Of a stretch of 64,000 bases of DNA, positions 35,490 to 46,203 are shown one piece after another. The stretch is from Pseudovirgaria hyperparasitica. Lineage: Eukaryota; Ascomycota; Dothideomycetes; Acrospermales; Acrospermaceae. The stretch covers positions 881,074-945,073 of the forward strand of contig NW_022985550.1 in NCBI RefSeq assembly GCF_010093815.1, given 5' to 3'. Under the pieces are notes generated by a model, which was given only the letters and a program-made list of their open reading frames with translations, did not search any database and was not told the DNA's origin. The position numbers and the translations under genes were made by a program. The first letter of the stretch is position 1; each line of letters opens with the position of its first letter.

Positions 35490-37617
35490 CTACCAACCTT
35501 CTCTTGATAGGCGCAATGAAAGCCGAATGCTCTCTATAGCATCTAAAATCCTCTGGTCTTCGCTATTACGCTTCTCTTCTTTCTCAATCCTCCCAACAAA
35601 AGGTCTTTCTATAGGCGGGCAAATCGTACCTGTCTTAGGAGTAGCTCCGGTCTGGAAGTAGTTTCGCACGGCTTTTGCTGTGCAGATCGATGGTGAAGCA
35701 ATCGTCGTGTGACCTTCACAGTCCTGCTGGAGCAGGACAGCGTCCTTATATTGCTTTGACATGCGTGCCGCGTTTGCAAGTGGTGTCACCGGGTCGAGGG
35801 TATTTCCAATGAAGAGCAAGGGATGCGCAGTGTTACCAGTAAAAGGTCCATCAAACCTCCACTTTGCCTTTGCCTTCCATCCGACACAGCCCAATCGCTC
35901 ATGGCTCCACCAGTACCCCAGCACAGAGCTCTGGTTTGCTAGTGCTTCCATGTACTCGGAGAAGGCGCTGATGTCCAGCTGTCCTAACCCCGGACTATCG
36001 GTACACATAATCGCAGAACTAGCATCGCCACCATTCTGCCGATTGCAGGGAGGTGAGTAAGGACCTGCGAGCTTGCATTCTTTTGTCGGGCATGACTGGG
36101 CTGTTTCGGATTGCTTCCAGTCTGCGAAAGCTGACCCATTACCCTTAGCTAGAGCTCCAAAGACATCCGCTACAAATTTGGATTCAGCCAAGGGCTGATA
36201 TATGGCCATTCGCATGAAGGATATCATGTCGCTCCAAGTAATGACATCGGGGCCGCGAGTCAAGGACGCAGGCACAGGTAGCGGATCAAACCAGATGTCA
36301 CGTAGCAGTCTGTCGTATGATGCCATGATCGCGTCGGAGCCTCCTTCGACGTACATTGGACAATCCTCAGGACCGGCCTCAGCACAATGCTCGAAGAGCT
36401 TCCATAAGATCTTGTCGGTGTCCGGGAGGTTTGTGAACCAAGGGCCATGATGATAGTCCTATCATCATTGGTCAGTCAAGTCGTACATGCTAGCAGCCAG
36501 AACTTACATTTGGATCAACAACACCATCCACAGCGATGCGTGCAACGCGATCTGGATACATCGCTGCAAAGGTCTGACCAATAATGGTGCCGTATGAGAA
36601 ACCCCAATATTGAAGCTTTACGGGTTCTTGTCTTCGCTGTAGTTCTTTCGGCTCGTGTGGTTCTTTGAGCTGCTTGTGAACCCAATCTTGGTGCTTTTCA
36701 GCAATTTCTAGCATGTCTCTGATGACGGGGGTTGTGTTCACGTGCTCGCCAACATAGTTAGCTCCCTCTTCAACTGGAATCATTGCCACAGAGCATCCCT
36801 CGCCCCTAGCCTTCGACCGATACCAGTGCTTAGTCAAGGCCGTCTCTGAGCTCCCGAGAAGCCCAATGGCATCCTTTCCAAGTTGCCAATTCATTCGTGA
36901 ATTGGCGTCTGGAAAGCACGATATTGATGGCGTGGTCAATCCAATGCCCCGTGGATCAAAGCTAATGATGTCAAAGTACTTGCCAATCTTTAGATTTGGA
37001 TCATCACTAGGTCCACCTAGATCCCCCTCTGGATTCACGATAGTCTGGAGTCCACTGCCCGCGGCAAGCACCATGCCTACTCCTGAGCCACCAGGGCCCC
37101 CGGGATTGACAAACACAGGACCGCCATACCGAGCATCTGTGACGGGAACGGGAGCAGGCAGACGAATGACAGCAATCTGCATCTTGCTGCCTTTGCCATC
37201 TGTGCAATTCCAGTCCATGGGGACCTCTAAACGAGCACATTGATATGTGCTGTTATAGCAATCGTGATATTCTAGATGAGTACTAGGTGTTATCTGTAAA
37301 CCATATCAGCGCAGCCCCAAAGACACCTGAAATAACAGAAAGTCGAGGACGATTCCACATACACCACTCCATCTGACAGCTGCTTCCTCCGCTTTCTCTG
37401 CTTCCTCCACAGCGGCGTCTCCCCCCACACTTACACCCAAAACCCTCCTCCCATCCCAGAAATGCCACCCAAAGAGCAGAAACACAAAACCAAGCATCAG
37501 ATAAATCGTGCTAGACGGCTTCCGTTGCTTCTTCGCCAGCAGCGCATCTGGCGTGATATATTCTTTCCCATTATCAAGCCCAGCGAGCCCAACCTTACTG
37601 TCACTGCTCCACTGCAT
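35490..37617 (-). CDS. Membrane-anchored alpha/beta hydrolase with TAP-like C-terminus, S33 type (669 aa)
   Basis: Exons 37617-37363, 37293-36508 and 36458-35490; introns 69 and 49 nt, all phase 0, 670 codons. Start chosen at the ATG before QWSSDSKVGLAG. A signal anchor (STIYLMLGFVFLLFGWHFW, about residues 35-53) suggests a type II membrane protein with the catalytic part outside the cytosol. The catalytic domain opens with ITPSTHLEYHDC and shows an oxyanion-type NPGGPGGSG, the nucleophile elbow GFSYGT, the acid in NTLDPVTP and the histidine in CEGHTT. This is the layout of tripeptidyl aminopeptidase-like S33 hydrolases. A peptidase or esterase role on secretory substrates is likely; substrate unknown. 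Confidence 0.88.
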
Positions 37618-38509
37618 ATTGGATGAGATCCCCAATCCTGCAAATTTCCACGCGACGGGTATCGCGCCGTCCCTAATAGCTCCGAAGGTCCCACTCTCTT
37701 TCGGTATTAAAATCAGGCTCAAATCCCAGCGAAGCAACGTGAACAACGAGCGAGTAACAATGAACCAGCAAAACCCCTCCCCCGACTGCAAGCAAAGAGC
37801 GCAGCGCAGGCTATGCAAATCACGGCCAAAAACAGAACGTGTAGATAGTGGCTAGAATCTGACAATACTTGCGGCACAATCAAAACAGAATCCCCAAAGG
37901 TGAGTTGACGATCCTGCACTGCACTGAGTGCAGCTGCAGATGGATGAACCTGGACGATGGAAGCTTGCCCAGCTGCCGACATGAAGATACCTGGCGCATC
38001 CTGGCTTTTTATCTTACGGATGGACCGCTGGCATGGTTTGGAGGGGGGCCTTTCCGCTCCCGCTTCCGGGGGGTGACATCGCATTGCCAGCCAGCCACCC
38101 GCACGGGGTGATTATGCAGACCGGCGGCGGCGCATTGGACGTGCGTCTGGCGAGCCAATCATAACATTCGGGTTTATCAGATCCGACGATCGTGTGTGCT
38201 AATAGTCGGTCTGTTGCAGACGGGCGAGCAGATGTACGGTGCAGATAGTTGGTGGATGAGCGGTGGACAGCTTTTGTTGGACTTGTGCTGCTGTTGGCGC
38301 GGTGCTAATTATGTGCGGCCGAGTGTGTTTGGTAAGTGGGGTCTTGGGTTTACGGCTGGATCCATGATGCTTGAATATTTTTTTTCTTGCGCTGGATGGT
38401 CTGGAAGCGTATGACAGCACTGAGTTGACGTTTTGAGTAGTGTTTATAGTGATCATCATTTGGGAGGCTATGCTATTTTTATGCTATGCTAATGCGCTCA
38501 TATCTCTCT
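37618..38509. promoter_or_regulatory. Upstream region of the S33-type hydrolase gene
   Basis: About 890 bp between two minus-strand genes. The minus-strand frame of the hydrolase stays open some 67 codons upstream of the chosen ATG but carries no recognisable protein signature. The rest is non-coding as far as I can see. Confidence 0.45.
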
Positions 38510-40655
38510 CTACACATCATTGCGTTCTTCATCCGGCTTTGATTCAGGCGTCTTGGCAGCAACTTCATCAGGAGCCAGTGTTTGTTCGTCCCTATAGTCC
38601 TGTCAATTTGAGCAGAGCGAATTGCCAGCGAAACCTACTTTAACTTGTGATCCTTCATCAGCAACGTCAAAAGCACAGTCGGCGCTGAGCACCCCAGCGC
38701 CGCCAGCGTTATACTCCGTATCACATCAGAATACTATTCTCATCAGTCCATCATCCCCTCCTATCAGGTCTTTCTTTGACTCACCGCAGCATTCACTGCC
38801 GCTCTCTCCACGGTCCCCCATGCCGGCAACAATGCAGTTGTGATACTCTCAAAGACCGCCCTCACTGTCTCCTCACTCGCCCCCGTGCCCAGATGCGTCC
38901 TCAACCTACTTTCAAAGGTACTCGTATATATGCCGCCCGCAATCGCACTCCCGACACCCCCGCCTAGGAACGAACAGAGGAGAATGACGGCTGTGATTTG
39001 TGCCAGCTCGGCATGCGGGACCATGATTTGCGCCGCAGTGATGCACACGATCTGAATCACACCACTGCCGATACCTTGCACGCACTGCACAAGCCACACT
39101 TCTGCATCGGAGTTGCTGGATCCCCGGAGGCGTACCATGAGGCCGTATCCTGGAGGGACTGATTAGTCGTAGGCTGAGTAAAGGCAGTGGGCGAGTTCAG
39201 AGGCACACGAACCGATTAGACGAATTACAGTGGAGGAAAACAACAGCCATTTGAACCGCCTTGTACGTGCAATGACGAGGCCGGCGATAAGGGCGATGAA
39301 CACCTGGACCGTGCCGTTCTGTGAGCGTAAGCTTGTTGGTGGTCTACGTCTCCTGTGGAAGCAAACTTACCAAGTAGAGGAAGTACGTCGAAGTGGTGAT
39401 TTTGTAACCTCGTGATATGGTCGCCCAGGAGTATAGATAAACATGAGTACACTGAAATGCTAGCGTGTCCAGGAATATGGTCGCTGCCGCGATTACGATG
39501 GTTGCGTTTCTGAGATACCTCGGCGGCAAGACGGGATGCGTGGCGACGTAATGCTCATACAGCATCAGTCCGACTAGTAGTATTGCCCCAACAGCCATCA
39601 GCGCCGGGATCCAGGGCGTGCCCCAATTATCCGGACTCGTGCTCGTGAGAGAGATTGGCAGAAAGAGCAATGCAAAGCCGACGCAAAGCAACAGCAAACC
39701 ACCTGCATCAATCAGGCTGAAGAACTTCATGAATCCAATCTTCTGTGTCAAGACGACCTCAGACTTGCGAGCCCGTGTCTGGTAGACGAACAAACTGATG
39801 ACCAGCAAACTTGCTGCTGCAGGCATTAAGAAGCCGTACATGCCAATGCCCCAGCGCCAGCCGATAGCATGGACGACGGAGTCGCAAATCAGGCCAGCGA
39901 CGAAAGGGATGACAAGAAAGGGGAAGAAAGAGATGGAGAGGGCGAAAGACCGCCACCGCGTGCTCGAAAGGTCAGAGAGGACGATGTCATTGAGGACGTT
40001 GGTGCCTGTCTGGCCGATTGCGTAGAAGATGATGCCTTCGAGTATGTCAGAACAAGAATATCGAAACACAATACGATGAGGTTACCTCCAGCATATGTGC
40101 CAAAGTTTCGAGATGCAGAACAAAGGATGTAGCCCAGGATGTAGCAGCTGATGGTGATACAATACGTCTGCGCTCGACCAATTACATCTGATATCTTCGC
40201 TACGGGAGGCTTCGCCACAGCAGCAACTATGACCCCTGCTGTACTCAGAGTGGCCTTTTGTGATAATGCATTGAACTCGCTAGGTGCGTAGTTCTGGTAC
40301 ACATAAACAGTCGTGTTGTCAAGTTCACTTATGCCAATGATCAGTTCGCGCCCAGCTAGAACTCAGATATCGCTACCACTTACTACATAATCATTATCAA
40401 AGCAATGCTAACCTTTGAGTCAGTGAATGATGAGAAGATCAGAGTGTCAACTTGCCCTAGCCATATCACATATTTACCCTTCTTCTCCAGGAGAAGCTTC
40501 GCAGCTTTAGCCTGAGCAACCCCAGCTGGAACATTGCCAGTAGCTGAAGATGGCCTCCGTAACTTGTCCATATCCTTGACACCGATGCTTGCTTTGGCCA
40601 TTGTCTTCGGATTGTTGCTGTTTGTGATTGCTGAATCGTTACTTTCAAGATACAT
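38510..40655 (-). CDS. MFS transporter of the siderophore-iron (SIT/ARN) family (592 aa)
   Basis: Proton-coupled transporter, probably importing ferric siderophores (family-level inference). Eight exons: 40655-40456, 40407-40384, 40327-40086, 40035-39371, 39318-39213, 39149-38785, 38733-38639 and 38591-38510, 593 codons. The first intron (40408-40455) begins GCAAGT, a GC-AG intron; the others are GT-AG, 47-63 nt. The cytosolic N-terminus of about 60 residues is followed by the SIT-type first helix (WLGIALIMIMYELDNTTVYV) and QNYAPSEF. The MFS loop AKISDVIGRAQTY follows helix 2. About 12-14 hydrophobic helices are visible, with the usual GWRWGIGM segment. It lies next to the polyketide cluster but lacks the cluster promoter motif, so I treat it as outside. 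Confidence 0.9.
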
Positions 40656-41090
40656 GATGACAACTATAGTTTCACGCGATCTTTGATCAGACCACCAAAA
40701 TGGATAGCCGCTAATACACTGTCCTACGATTAAGCTCTGACGCACAGATAATATTGGTCTTCGCAGAGAACAAGATCTAGGTGGTAGCTTCGGCGACCAT
40801 AATTTCAACAAGTCAATTCCTAGATTCAACCCACAGAACAAGGGACAGGATGGTCTAAAATATTATGAACCTTATTAGAGCTGTTGGACCAGCCCCCGCA
40901 CCCTAAGCCAAAAGATGCGCATCCACAGCTTGTACTTGGGTGGCACTAGCTGGGTTTTCACTCTATTTCAGACCGTCATCGTCTCAGGTGACATGACGTT
41001 CCGATAAGCATGGTCAGGGATCCCGACCATCTGGCCTTTTCTATATGAAAGAGTCAACGCTGGCTGCAGACAATTCCTTCGAACTCGACC
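40656..41090. promoter_or_regulatory. Upstream region of the siderophore transporter gene
   Basis: About 430 bp upstream of the transporter start, up to the hAT relic. No coding sequence. No GATA-type cluster was confidently identified. Confidence 0.4.
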
Positions 41091-41700
41091 ATGCGTGAGT
41101 CGTTACTATGCGATATTGAGACATCTTATCAGCAACAAAAAAGTCAAGCTGCACCTGCAAAGGAGCTAGATCCTCTTGATCTTCCTGCTGCTAAGATAAC
41201 TGTCACCTCCATCAATGAGGACGAGTTAAAGGCCTTTATCTTACAAGCTCCGCTAAAATACATGGAAGGTACCGCTCTACAATGATGGATGAGACCTGAG
41301 CAACGTCAAGAATGGCCATGCTGTTCTTTCATGGCTATTGAGGTGTTGGGTATACCAGGCCTCTCAGATGAGCCAGGGCGCGTGCTTTAGGCTTTAGCGG
41401 TGGTAGACGCACTTGCAGGTGGGATAGAGGAAGTCTTAGCGCTCAATTAATTGAAAGAGCTGAGTTCCTGAAGGGACTCATGCGATCGTGGCTTCTAGAT
41501 GGGAGAGTTTAAGCAGAGGCAGGGCCCTCTGATTGATCAAAGGTCAGTCAAAAATACCTTCAGATGCGTCGTATACTTTTCTAACTAAACAAGTTGTCGA
41601 TTGTCGATCCTCGTGCCGATATTTGATATTTTAATGTTGTCGATACTCAATTGTCGCTATGCGGGCTCATATCGACAATTGAGTATTGAGTACAGCCCTG
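41091..41700 (+). mobile_element. Decayed hAT-family DNA transposon, 3' part
   Basis: Plus-strand remnants of the C-terminal hAT transposase dimerisation region are readable. The fragments are PLDLPAAKITVTS, then WMRPEQRQEWPCCSFMAIEV, LGIPGLSDEPGRV, and FSGGRRTCRWDRGSL. These match the family pattern of Trp-Pro-x-LS-x-MA, IP-x-SDEPERVFSG and RRT-x-x-WDR. In the decayed copy a TGA lies just before WMRPEQ (about 41283) and the frame changes near 41387 between the SDEP and FSGG parts. The 3' end is TACAGCCCTG (41691-41700), the inverse of a hAT-like CAGGGCTGTA terminus, and the next 8 bp (41701-41708) would be the target duplication. No matching left end is visible, so the 5' half is missing or beyond recognition. 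Confidence 0.75.
41643..41686. repeat. Perfect 14-bp inverted repeat near the hAT 3' terminus
   Basis: ATACTCAATTGTCG (41643-41656) and its exact inverse CGACAATTGAGTAT (41673-41686) flank a 16-nt loop just inside the terminal repeat. Subterminal repeats of this kind often bind hAT transposases; that role here is inference. Confidence 0.8.
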
Positions 41701-41738
41701 TGAACTGGTCTAACTTCAATCAACACTCGATCCTAACA

Positions 41739-42960
41739 CTATCTCGTCCAACAGCTCATCGCAATCGCCGCAACTTCTTTTGCTCTCGAGACAGGAGCTT
41801 CGTGCCCACCCTTGATAGTATGGAATTCAACGTCGGCGGCCCCAAAGAATTCCCGCGAATCTTCGATAAACTCGTCCTTCACCACGATGACATCGCTGTC
41901 GGGTAGAATGACACAAATCCTGCCACCGGTCAATCCTGGCGGAGCATTGACGGCTTTCCGTTGCCTCAACTCCGCAGCTAGAAGTCTCCATATTCTATCG
42001 TGACGTCGATAGACTAGCGCGCTGCGTATGGTGCTCAGATACGAGTTCACAAATCCTTGATTTGCACCCAGCTGCCAGCGTATTACGTCACCAATGGTCA
42101 CATTTGGCTTGGTTGCAGCGATGGAGACGTTGTCGAATTCCACGTCAGCGTGTCTGTCTTGGTCTGGAACGTCGGCGGACGGGGCGCCATTGCGCGGCTC
42201 TAGACTTTCACGGATATATCGCAGTCGGAGTACATCAGGTATCAACCCTGAAGAGTAAAGGAATCGACTCCGAGTGCTGATGTGCGATGTGCGAATTAAA
42301 CCTCCCGGGGCGATCAAAGTGAGAGATCGTAGCATCGATGCGTGGTAGGCAGCGAAGGCGACAGAGATAGAACCGCCAAGAGAAAAGCCAACGAGGTGAA
42401 AAGCGGCGATGCCTGACCATGGTAATGGGGAGGAGGCTAGTACTAGGAGTATTTGAGTCGTGTAAAGACGGGCGTCGTGCTTGAGGTCGTTTGGGGCATC
42501 AGAATATCCACGTCCAAATAGATCTGTTGGTAACGGTTAATCGCTGCATCGTCCCTGTTTTTGAGAGGAAAGGAATACCAAACATCATGACCCTATATCC
42601 TTTACTGACAAATTCTCTAGCCATATCGCCCATTGCAATACAAGGCGTCCCCAGACCATGCACTAAAAGTATCTTCTCGCCGTCTTCGGGACCCCATTCG
42701 AAGACTTGAATCGTGCCATAGATGGTTTTCACTTGTTGTCGCCCCGGAAACTCATCCATATCATACGGCAGGGCCGCATCATTGCCTCTTCGCTTCGGAG
42801 ACGCTTCAATCCTCGCTCTAGCAACCGTCGCCGTGTCTTCCTCGGGAGAATGCTGCACAGTCCTCAGTAACGGCCAAAGCTGTAGAATGACTCTCGCGCA
42901 GAGCGCAACGAAGAGCAGGGTCCACACAGAATTGCGTGAAGAGTCTACGGGGCTGCTCAT
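41739..42960 (-). CDS. Alpha/beta hydrolase, putative cluster member (388 aa)
   Basis: Two exons, 42960-42579 and 42523-41739; the 55-nt intron (GTATTC...CAACAG) joins VMMF to DLFGRGYSDAP. A hydrophobic N-terminal segment (SVWTLLFVALCARVILQLWP) may anchor or target it. The fold shows the oxyanion HGLG (LLVHGLGTPCIA), strand-4 DLFGRGYSDAPN, nucleophile elbow GFSLGG, an acid position in ILPDSDVIVV and the catalytic His in KGGHEAP. In polyketide clusters such enzymes often release, cyclise or hydrolyse acyl chains; that is inference. CCTCCGA lies 244 bp upstream (43204-43210), shared with other genes of the region. Its stop is only 39 bp from the hAT terminus. Confidence 0.85.
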
Positions 42961-43203
42961 CGTGCAGTTGAATGTCGGTTACCGGGTACTCGACTGCATT
43001 GCTACGCCGAAGTGTAAAATCATTTCCTCGTGCCAGGGGCGCCATGATCAGACTCCGATGCACAACTATACCGCCCTGGGATGTCGTCAGCGCTGAATTG
43101 AGTGGGAGATAAAAATGGGTCGCTTGCCCGAGCCTCATGGCCTGCCGACTCCGATGATGGCCCATGCCGGAGAGTTCTGTGATAGTCCGGATCCACTTGA
43201 AAT

Positions 43204-43210
43204 CCTCCGA
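43204..43210. promoter_or_regulatory. CCTCCGA motif upstream of the alpha/beta hydrolase
   Basis: Exact CCTCCGA, the inverse of TCGGAGG, 244 bp upstream of the hydrolase ATG and followed by GCCGGGCGG. It is one of seven exact copies in the intergenic DNA of the putative cluster. Confidence 0.4.
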
Positions 43211-43299
43211 GCCGGGCGGACCATCCGGACGGACAGCCGCGCGTTCGAAGTCAGCAAGTCTAGCCTTTTCTGTCCATATGGTCCAAATGACACAGTTGT

Positions 43300-43522
43300 C
43301 GTGGACGGTATGTGTCTAAGGGCCACACTTCCAAAAGTCAAAAGTCAGAAGTCAAGTCTTAAATCCTGCTTAGTCCACGTTGCAATCAGTCAAAATGAGT
43401 CAAAATCACGTATATTGAGTGTTGTTTCGAGGCACACACCGGGACTCAAGACTGAAATTCTTACTTTTGACTTTTGAATCTTGACTTTTGGAAGTGTGGC
43501 CCTCGGACACATACCGTCCACG
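43300..43522. mobile_element. MITE-like element with long terminal inverted repeats (223 bp)
   Basis: The left end starts CGTGGACGGTATGTGTC and continues through GGGCCACACTTCCAAAAGTC. The right end is the inverse of the same sequence, with two differences (TA versus CG) over about 42 bp, after which imperfect AAAAGTC-type repeats extend the arms. The roughly 120-bp interior has no coding capacity. A 2-bp GT flanks both ends and could be the target duplication, but this is weak. It is a non-autonomous DNA element by structure; the superfamily is not determined. It sits between the hydrolase promoter and the acyl-CoA synthetase 3' end. Confidence 0.75.
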
Positions 43523-43534
43523 GTATACAGTTCG

Positions 43535-43573
43535 ACCGTATGTGTCCGAGGGCCACACTTCTAAAAGTCAAGG
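43535..43573. repeat. Partial second copy of the MITE left end
   Basis: ACCGTATGTGTCCGAGGG and the following GCCACACTTCTAAAAGTCAA repeat the left terminal sequence of the adjacent element in direct orientation, then stop abruptly. Both copies are preceded by an ACAGTT sequence (43292 and 43527 areas), suggesting a local duplication, a nested insertion or a truncated neighbour. Confidence 0.65.
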
Positions 43574-43919
43574 GGATCCTAGATTACTGATTGTCGATTA
43601 GATTCCTATTACTCATCATTTTAGAGAAAGGTAGGGAGACGCTTGGTCTTGATGCAGCTCATTGAGTTGACCTGCAGCTACTATTCACTAAGTCAGTGTA
43701 ATGTATCTAGAATGTAGCGCTATCACGTAGGGAGATATTCAACACCTCGAAGAAAGTCTAACCTCTAGTAGCTACACGATGACCGTTTATAATGGCAATG
43801 ACAGGTGCTGGGAACGAATTCGCGGCAAATAACGATAGGCGAAATCTTTCAAACCCTACTCTACAAGTACGCCTGATGTTCGATGAAGTCATACAGTCGT
43901 ACATTTTCAACTACGACAG
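43574..43919. other. Non-coding interval downstream of the acyl-CoA synthetase
   Basis: About 350 bp between the partial MITE copy and the synthetase stop codon. No gene or clear repeat is seen. Confidence 0.4.
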
Positions 43920-46203
43920 TTACTTTGCCTTCTCCAGTGCCTTGTGTTTCCCATTGCTCAACTCGAAGTACTCCCGTATTCTCGTCCGGGCGACATTCAC
44001 AGTGTTGACGTCTTCGATCGTACTCGGAATTCCTACCTCCTTCTCAAAATCATTATTAACTCCATTCTCAAGCAACTCTCTGAGTACCCGCCGCAGAATC
44101 TTTCCACTTCTTGTCTTGGGGATAGTTCCGGAGCCTTGAATGATGCCGCCAAGTGAAGCAAAGGCCCCAACTTGTTCGCGCACCAATTTTTGTATCTCTC
44201 GGTAGATTTCAGAAGGTGGAATGGGCGACGAGTGGTATGACGAGGTAGAGAGCGTGATGAAGGCGAATGGCAATTGCCCTTTCAATGCGTCAGGAATACC
44301 CACAACGCAGGCCTCAATAACTAGCGGATGAGATATCACAGCCTGCTCGATGGAACCTGCTCAATTCGTGTTAGCAGATTTGGTTGCCTTGCCTGGAGGA
44401 TTGTCCTTGATCACGAGTGACGCTGGAGAAGGACTTACCACTGCTCAATCTGTACGCGCTTACATTAAGCACATCATCGTTTCTGCCCATCACCCACACA
44501 TACCCATCCTTATCAATCCAACCATTATCTCCGGTGTCCATCCATCGTCCGTTGAACCTTTCTAAGTAGCTTCTATAAAATCTTTCGTCGTTATTCCATA
44601 AATTGTGAAAAGCAGTAGGCGCGAGTGGTAACCCCAGAACAACGTTACCCATAGCACCCCTCTCAATCTCTTCGCCTGCATCATCTACTACCCGAACATC
44701 GAACCCGGGCATTGGTTTACCAGCGCTACCCGGTTTGCTGGACACGAGTGCATAAGATGAGGGATCCATCTCCGGCAATTCGAGCGCAAGATTGGGCATC
44801 AATGCGCCGCCGGTGATGGGACTGCCAACTTCTGTTGACCACCAATTGTCGATGCATCTGGCGTTGGGTGCCGCATGCTTCTCCAGTAAATGTTGGTAAG
44901 TCTCAATCAGACTCGGCTCGCTCCTCTCACCCGCCAGGAAAAGAGCGCGCAGCTGTTTCAGTCCACCCATCTTGCCGATGTGCTCAAGCATAGTATTCTC
45001 CGGATCATCGTTTCGTATTGCTCGAAGCGCAGTGGGCGCCGTAAACATCGTAGTTACACCATACTCCTTCACGACCCTCCAAAACGCGCTCGCATCTGGG
45101 GTACCTACGGGTTTACCTTCGTACAGCACTGTCGATGCACCCGCAAGCAGAGGCGCGTAGCAAATATAAGAATGCCCGACCACCCATCCGATATCCGATG
45201 CGGTGAAAATGACGTCGCCTGGACCCTGAATGTTGAACACAGAAGCAATCGATAGCGAAAGTCCAACGGCGTGGCCTCCTGCGTCTCGTAAGACACCCTT
45301 GGGAGTGCCTGTCGTGCCGGAAGTATACAGGATATACACAGGTTCAGATGAACCAATGGGCACACATGCGGCCTTCAACCGATCGTTCTTTGCCCTTTGA
45401 ACGACGTTTTGCCAGACTGATTGTTTTGTGGATGTCTGCAGGCCGATGATCCGTCGGAAAAATGACCATACGCGCGACCACCATGGCTTCGTGGTCCAGC
45501 GGAGTTGTGGGCGTTGCCAGATCCATACGTTCTCTGGTTTGTGAGATGAAAGGCGGATTGCTTTTTCTACCAAAGGCTGGTATGCGATCGCAGGTCGATT
45601 GCCGACGATTCCACAGGAGGCAGTAAGAAGAATCTTTGGCCTGCAGTCGTCTATCCGTTGAGCGAGGGCAGTGGGAGCAAAGCCACCGAAGACGACGGAA
45701 TGTATAGCGCCGAGACGATTTATGGCGAGCATACCGATGATAGATGCAGGAATCATGGGCACTGGACTACCTCGTGAGTGACACTACGCTATCATCTTGG
45801 TATTTGACGTACTGTAAAGCATTACCACGTCGCCTCTCCTGATGCCATATCTTCTCAGCGCTCCAGCCAGGGCCTCCACCTCTCTCAGAAGATTGTTGTA
45901 AGTGTACTTCTCTTTGACATGGGTGACCGGGCTGTGGTAGTAGATAGCGACAGTATCGCCATTGCCCGCAGCAACATGTCTGTCCACACAATTGTAGCAT
46001 GTCGATATTTCCCCACCCGAGAACCAGTCCCACGTAGGATGCGAAATGCCATTTTCAAGAGCTTTCCTCCCCTTCTGGAGTGCAACTTTTGGTTTCGTGT
46101 GCCAGAACAGCCGATCTGCTTGCGATAACCAAAACTCCTCTGGATTCTGCAAGCTTTCGCGCAGGACGTCGTCTTGGACGATTCTTTCTGGAACGCCAGC
46201 CAT
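43920..46203 (-). CDS. Short-chain acyl-CoA synthetase, ACSS3/PrpE-like (719 aa)
   Basis: AMP-forming ligase activating a short carboxylic acid (propionate, acetate or similar) to its CoA thioester. Three exons: 46203-45813, 45770-44439 and 44356-43920; introns of 42 and 82 nt, 720 codons. The 42-nt intron is short but is the only one keeping the frame (VVMLYSSPVPMIPAS). The N-terminal ACAS region has NPEEFWLSQ and HPTWDWFSGGEISTCYNCVD. The P-loop reads YTSGTTGTPKG (about residue 290). Adenylation motifs DNWWSTE, GRWMDTGDNG and the C-terminal Lys in TRSGKILRR follow. The end (KHKALEKAK) is not a clear peroxisomal signal. CCTCCGA 130 bp upstream links it to the cluster, where it could supply a starter or extender unit (inference). 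Confidence 0.9.

Noticed and set aside
38510-40655. The siderophore-type transporter as the cluster exporter
   Set aside because: It belongs to an importer family, lacks the shared promoter motif and lies beyond the hAT relic; membership cannot be excluded but is not supported.
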